Of a DNA stretch of 64,000 nucleotides, positions 60,152-64,000 are shown piece by piece. A program made the translations under genes and the position numbers. This DNA is from Physcomitrium patens (taxonomy: Eukaryota > Streptophyta > Bryopsida > Funariales > Funariaceae), in the NCBI RefSeq assembly GCF_000002425.4, contig NC_037266.1, positions 7,939,180 through 8,003,179 of the forward strand. The letters are read 5' to 3'. The notes under the pieces are model-generated. The model was not told the origin of the DNA. It saw nothing but the letters and a program-made list of their open reading frames with translations, and ran no database searches. Numbering within the stretch: the first letter of the stretch is position 1; the number at the start of each line of letters is the position of its first letter.

Positions 60152-61916
60152 CAAAAATTCATACAAAATACTAAAAGAATCCATCTTCTTTCTAAAAAAT
60201 ATCAAAAACTTCTTCTTATTCTTTTATTCAATCTATTCATTGACATCTATCAAATGAAGATATTATCCTTGAGGAACTCTTTACAAGCATTGATACAAAT
60301 TTGATAACAGTATTGGAGGCTAGGCTTATTATTAGATGGTATATTTATGTAAATATTAGAATAACACCTAATTGAATAATTCAACATCATTTCAAAAGAT
60401 TATTGATTATATATCCTAAAAAATTACAACCTCATACCATTTTTGGTTGTTTTAATCAACTTTCTTATGATGTCACCTTCTTTAGTGATAAGGATTTGAG
60501 AGATTAGATAACATAGACTTATTGATTATTAAAAGGCCTTATCAAGTTCATTCATGTATTGGAGGAGGTCAAGGATTAGATGATCCTTAATCTAATTTAT
60601 TTATAAATTTAATGTGGCTTATACAATGGTGGTTTACGCATCAAACTACACCATCTATGTATATTTTTAAAAATGTACTACCATTGGGTGATATTCAAAT
60701 ATACATATTGAAGTCTTATCAATATATTAACCAAGTCCTTGGTCCTCCAACCTTTGTGGATGTTGTAACTTTGGGCTCCTATGTCTATTAACCTTATTTG
60801 ATTTGGACCAACCTAGCATTTTTTTACACACTTACAAAAGTACTTTCTAAAGCTAAATAAACTTTTGGATGCCATGTTGATACTATTTTGGATAATAATT
60901 GAATTTTTTTGATTGTCAACCTTGTCTTAGCTTAATTAATAAGAATGGAAGTATTATGTGGCTTATTTTTTATATTTCTAATATATCTAATATTATATAT
61001 ATTTTGAGCACGTTGACCTAGCATGGTTTGGAATGATAATTTACAAACCTATTATGAATCATAAAATTGACTTATTAATTATTTAATACAAAAAGTCACT
61101 TATGGTGCTTAAAATCATTAATTTAGAGAGTTAATATAGGAATTTTGAAATAAACAACAACTTATAGATTAGAATGGTCAAAAAAGATCGTTTGTAGATT
61201 TTTAGAAAAAGAATTCTATAATAGATAGTTTCTCTTTATTTTAGCTAATATAAATCTTGATTTGATAGTAGTTATTTTTATTGTTATTAAAATATTTAAA
61301 TTGGATTAAAAAAAAGATAGAATCTTTGATTCAAAATATCCAATTTTTTTTAAAAAAATACCTTGGTTTTTTAGAATAATAAAATAAAAAAAAAAATTAA
61401 AAGAAAGGAAGCAAAAAGAAGGAATTAAAAGAGAAAGAAAAAATCTTAAAAAAAGAATAAGAAGTAGAGAAAAAAATAAATAAGAAAGAAGAAAAAATAA
61501 AAAAAAAGATGGATTGGAAGATGAAAGGCTGCCCTTGAATTTTGGCAGTATTTTTATTAATAAGGATGTATGTCGCTCCAAATCCAAATTCTCTTGTTTC
61601 AATTTTTATTTTTATTTTAATTTTTTTCTTATAAGATTTTTGAGCTCTAATCCTTATAGAATTCTCTCTTGTATTTTTTTTCTTATTAATATTTTTTTGT
61701 ATGTGTAGAAAGAACCTATATTATATAATATTATGTCTTTTCTTACTTGTGGTAAAAAGCCTAAGCTGTTGGTTAAACTATTTGCTTGGTAGCAATGTTA
61801 GAGAACACACTAGAGTCTTATTGGTATTGATTTCTTCTTGTAAAATTTCAACTAATAGATTCTTAAAAGCAATCTTATTCTTGATCAAGGAATATAGCAT
61901 TAGAAGTACATTTCAA
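60152..61916. other. AT-rich region without recognised genes
   Basis: No conserved motif is recognisable on either strand. The segment 61380-61510 is purine-rich on the plus strand (A-rich with scattered G), and open frames there (61306-61602, 61514-61922) are low-complexity Phe/Leu/Lys and not credible genes. Confidence 0.6.
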
Positions 61917-62195
61917 TTGTAATATATATAGTAGTATTTTTCATCTTTTTTGATTTAAATTGTCATTGATAATGACAATGCTGATCCAATGCCATTACAT
62001 TCAAAAAAGGTGAAAAATACTACTATATATATTACAATGCTTCTCCAATGCCAAGTGTTGTGTCATGCAAGGTTGCTGATGCTAAGTGTTGTGTCATTGC
62101 AACCTTGCTGATGCTAAGTGTTGTATTTTTCACCTTTTTTGAATGTAATGTCATTGGAGAAGCATTAGATGTAATGGCATTGGAGAAGCCAATTA
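61917..62195. repeat. Complex foldback (inverted-repeat) element
   Basis: Left arm 61917-61953 is the inverse complement of 62000-62037 with one mismatch (core TAATATATATAGTAGTATTT). A second, overlapping inversion pairs 61985-62018 with 62124-62157, and ATGCTTCTCCAATG near 62036-62050 pairs with CATTGGAGAAGCAT near 62153-62166. Between them, GCTGATGCTAAGTGTTGT is tandemly repeated and CAAGGTTGC/GCAACCTTG forms another stem. It resembles a MITE or foldback transposon, but no transposase or target duplication is seen. Confidence 0.75.
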
Positions 62196-62614
62196 CATTT
62201 AGATTTAGATTTTAGTTTATGAGAAATAAGTATAAAGGTGGTGATTCATGTATTCCATTTGTTATTGACATCTTTGTTAAGTTGTTATATTGATCTTCAT
62301 TGGCTCAACTTTAGCTTGTATTGTAGGTGGACTAAAAGCTTCATGATCTTGTAATATGGTGGCATTTTAGATTTATGCTCTCTTATATTTTAATAGAGTA
62401 ATATTTTTATTGGATCCATTGATTGTAGCTATAGTTACTATTTTGTATCAATTTTTTAATTTTTAATTTTTTTGAAATTGTGAGGTGGTTTTAATTTGAG
62501 GCATAGAAGAACTAATGGTTAGATAATGTGTAATGGTGTTGCAATTATTTTTTTAGATTTTTTCATTCCTAGTCCTATATTGGAGATGATATCAAGCTAG
62601 TTATAAATTCTATT
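62196..62614. other. Spacer between foldback and copia LTR
   Basis: No coding sequence is recognised. It might be the outer part of the copia 3' LTR, since the copy 1 LTR is about 736 bases and only about 400 are recognisable here, but the similarity is not visible by eye. Confidence 0.4.
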
Positions 62615-63021
62615 GAAGAACAAGTACTTTGAAGACACAACACTTAGCATCAGCAAGGTTGCACATAAAGAGAGTATGGAATAAGATGTCTCTTACTTCC
62701 AATATCCATTACTTATAGGTAGTGGTTGCTACCCTAAAAGACAACTTCTATTCTTTGACTTTTACATACATGGCCCTAGGATCCTTTTAGCATCTCACGA
62801 GCCTCGAGGGTATCTTATGACACATACTAATGATTCGTATTTAATCTTTGGATATTCCCTTGTTAATACTTTATCCTTTTGACTTTGGCTCTTAATCCAT
62901 GACTTCGTCTTATATCCATTGGATGCCCTTATCATATACCAAGAGTCAAACCTTTGACCATTAGTAACTTATCTAAGTTAATATCCTCTATAAGGTAATT
63001 TATTCTACTTTTATTTTAACA
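62615..63021 (-). repeat. copia copy 3, 3' LTR (recognisable part)
   Basis: Similar to the 5' LTR of copy 1 over about 400 bases. The outer (left) end is not identifiable. The inner end is fixed by the adjoining polypurine tract. Confidence 0.75.
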
Positions 63022-63039
63022 CTCCCACTTTGCTATTGG

Positions 63040-63996
63040 TCAAATGGCTTTTAATCCTAATACCTTTGTCAATATGTGGTGTCTATCTTTTACTAATGCC
63101 TTTGTCAACAAATCAGCAAGTATTTCCTCCGTTGCACAATACTTCATATCAATTACTCCCATTTCAATCTTCTTTCTTATAAATTGATGTTGAATGTCAA
63201 TGTGCTTGATCCTTGAATGATGCTTTGGATTCTTTGCAAATGCAAGATATCCTTGATTGTCACACTCCATTGGAGTTGCTTCCATTTGCACATCTCCAAT
63301 GTCCTCCAAAAGTTGTCTCAACCATATTGCCTCCATTATACCATGGCTTGCTGCCATGTACTTTGCTTCCATTGTTGACCTTGCAATTGTTGGTTGTCTC
63401 TTGTAATTCCATGAAATTGCTCCTATTCCAACAAAGAATACATAGCCTGTTGTTGACCTTCTATGATTTCCATCTCCAGTCCAATCTGCATCACAATAAC
63501 TATTCAAACTAATGTTATCACCTTCAAGGCATAATTTAAAGTTCAAAGTACCTTTTAAGTACCTCATAATCCTTTTGATGGTTGCCCAATGGATTGGTCC
63601 AACCTTTGATATGTGTTGACTCACAACACTCACCGCATATACAAAATCCACCCTTGTGCCAACCATTGCATACATAAGTGAGCCTACTGCTCTTTTGTAT
63701 GAAACACCTTGCATTTGACCTTCAACTTCAGCAAATTCTTCATCTGTGAGCTTCATCAACTTCAAGTTTGCCTCCAATGGTGTTCCAATAGGTTTACACT
63801 TCTTTATATTGAATCATTTTAACACTTCTTTAATGTACTTGTTTTGGCTCATTGTAATGGTCTTCTTAGTACGATCTCTTACAAATTCCACTCCTAAACA
63901 ATAGTGAAGCTCTTCCAAATCACTCATCTCATACTCCTTTTCTAACTTTGCCTTCAACCAATCCATCATCTTCAATGTATTGATTAAGATGATCAA
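63040..63996 (-). pseudogene. copia RT C-terminus and RNase H (one stop, otherwise open)
   Basis: A frame from the right edge gives MSDLEELHYCLGVEFVRD and MSQNKYIKEVLK, the RT thumb. A TGA at 63814-63816 follows (GGC ATT GAA... reads LK*FNIKKCKPIGTP), and a 245-codon frame then covers KRAVGSLMYAMVGTRVDFVY, IMRYLKGTLNFKLCLEG and the RNase H core YCDADWTGDGNHRRSTTGYV, STMEAKYMAASHGIMEAIWL, ECDNQGYLAFAKNPKHHSRI and KHIDIQHQFIRKKIEMG. The ADW, E and D catalytic positions are present. The C-terminus LADLLTKAL is intact, and the stop lies six bases before the polypurine tract. This is the best-preserved copia pol in the window. Confidence 0.88.
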
Positions 63997-64000
63997 ATCA

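Larger units (their letters stand above)
62615..64000 (-). mobile_element. Ty1/copia copy 3, 3' portion (RT end, RNase H, LTR)
   Basis: On the minus strand, RT thumb and RNase H coding sequence (64000-63040) is followed by a polypurine tract (63034-63022, AGCAAAGTGGGAG) and an LTR beginning TGTTAAAATAAAAGTAG at 63021. The LTR portion 62615-63021 matches 1960-2428 of copy 1 (for example CACAACACWTAGCAYCARCA). The element continues past the right edge of the window. Confidence 0.87.

Noticed and set aside
61306..61922. Several 64-98 codon frames
   Set aside because: They derive from A/G-rich and T-rich homopolymer-like DNA (Phe/Leu/Lys/Ser repeats).
1..64000. CRISPR arrays, rRNA genes or tRNA genes
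   Set aside because: No regularly spaced repeats, rRNA core sequences or convincing cloverleaf with A/B boxes were found by eye; degenerate or short RNA genes could have been missed.

Overview
This looks like a stretch of land-plant nuclear DNA, probably from a bryophyte such as a moss. Three loci have spliceosomal introns and plant-type proteins: an At3g27220-like kelch protein, a plant DUF2062 protein and a MAPK-like CMGC kinase. A decayed gene joins a Ser/Thr kinase domain to an NB-ARC ATPase, an immune-receptor architecture known mainly from mosses; the moss assignment is an inference from that. About two thirds of the window is Ty3/gypsy and Ty1/copia LTR-retrotransposon material in several states of decay. 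No bacterial, organellar or CRISPR signal was seen.

Layout. 1-2428: 5' part of a copia element (minus). 3206-5739: seven-exon kelch gene (minus). 6702-12400: 5'-truncated chromodomain-bearing gypsy element, family A (minus). 13274-13939: two-exon DUF2062 gene (minus), complete except for one in-frame stop. 15361-21208: MAPK-like kinase gene with 16-18 exons (plus), divergent from DUF2062. 21209-25202: nothing recognised. 25203-27310: kinase-NB-ARC pseudogene. 29076-48305: a multi-level nest of retroelements. An old gypsy (family D, plus) is split at 30435/47903 by a second family A copy (minus). That copy is broken by a copia element (33361-35295) and by an 11.3-kb gypsy (family B, 35880-47154) with two 738-bp LTRs, and family B itself carries a solo family-C-type LTR (38987-40747). 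48306-49091: LTR fragment related to B. 49092-51830: 3' half of a family C gypsy (LTR plus integrase, minus). 51831-57896: a family C unit with two LTRs but only gag-protease-RT (plus). 57897-60151: internally deleted second B copy. 61917-62195: foldback repeat. 62615-64000: 3' end of a copia element (minus).

The cellular genes sit in two islands (3.2-6.2 kb and 13.3-21.6 kb) of clearly higher GC than the AT-rich retroelement sea. Most stops in the retroelement frames are explained by C-to-T changes at CAA, CAG or CGA codons, as expected for long-methylated DNA.

The most unusual observations are: LTRs of family C that have captured pieces of family B coding sequence; an extra ORF with a coiled-coil tail downstream of integrase in family B; a MAPK-like kinase with TKT where TxY is expected; a DUF2062 gene interrupted by a single TAA; and a family C polyprotein present as two halves in opposite orientation. 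All exon models were read by eye from splice signals and reading frame, without alignment or expression data.
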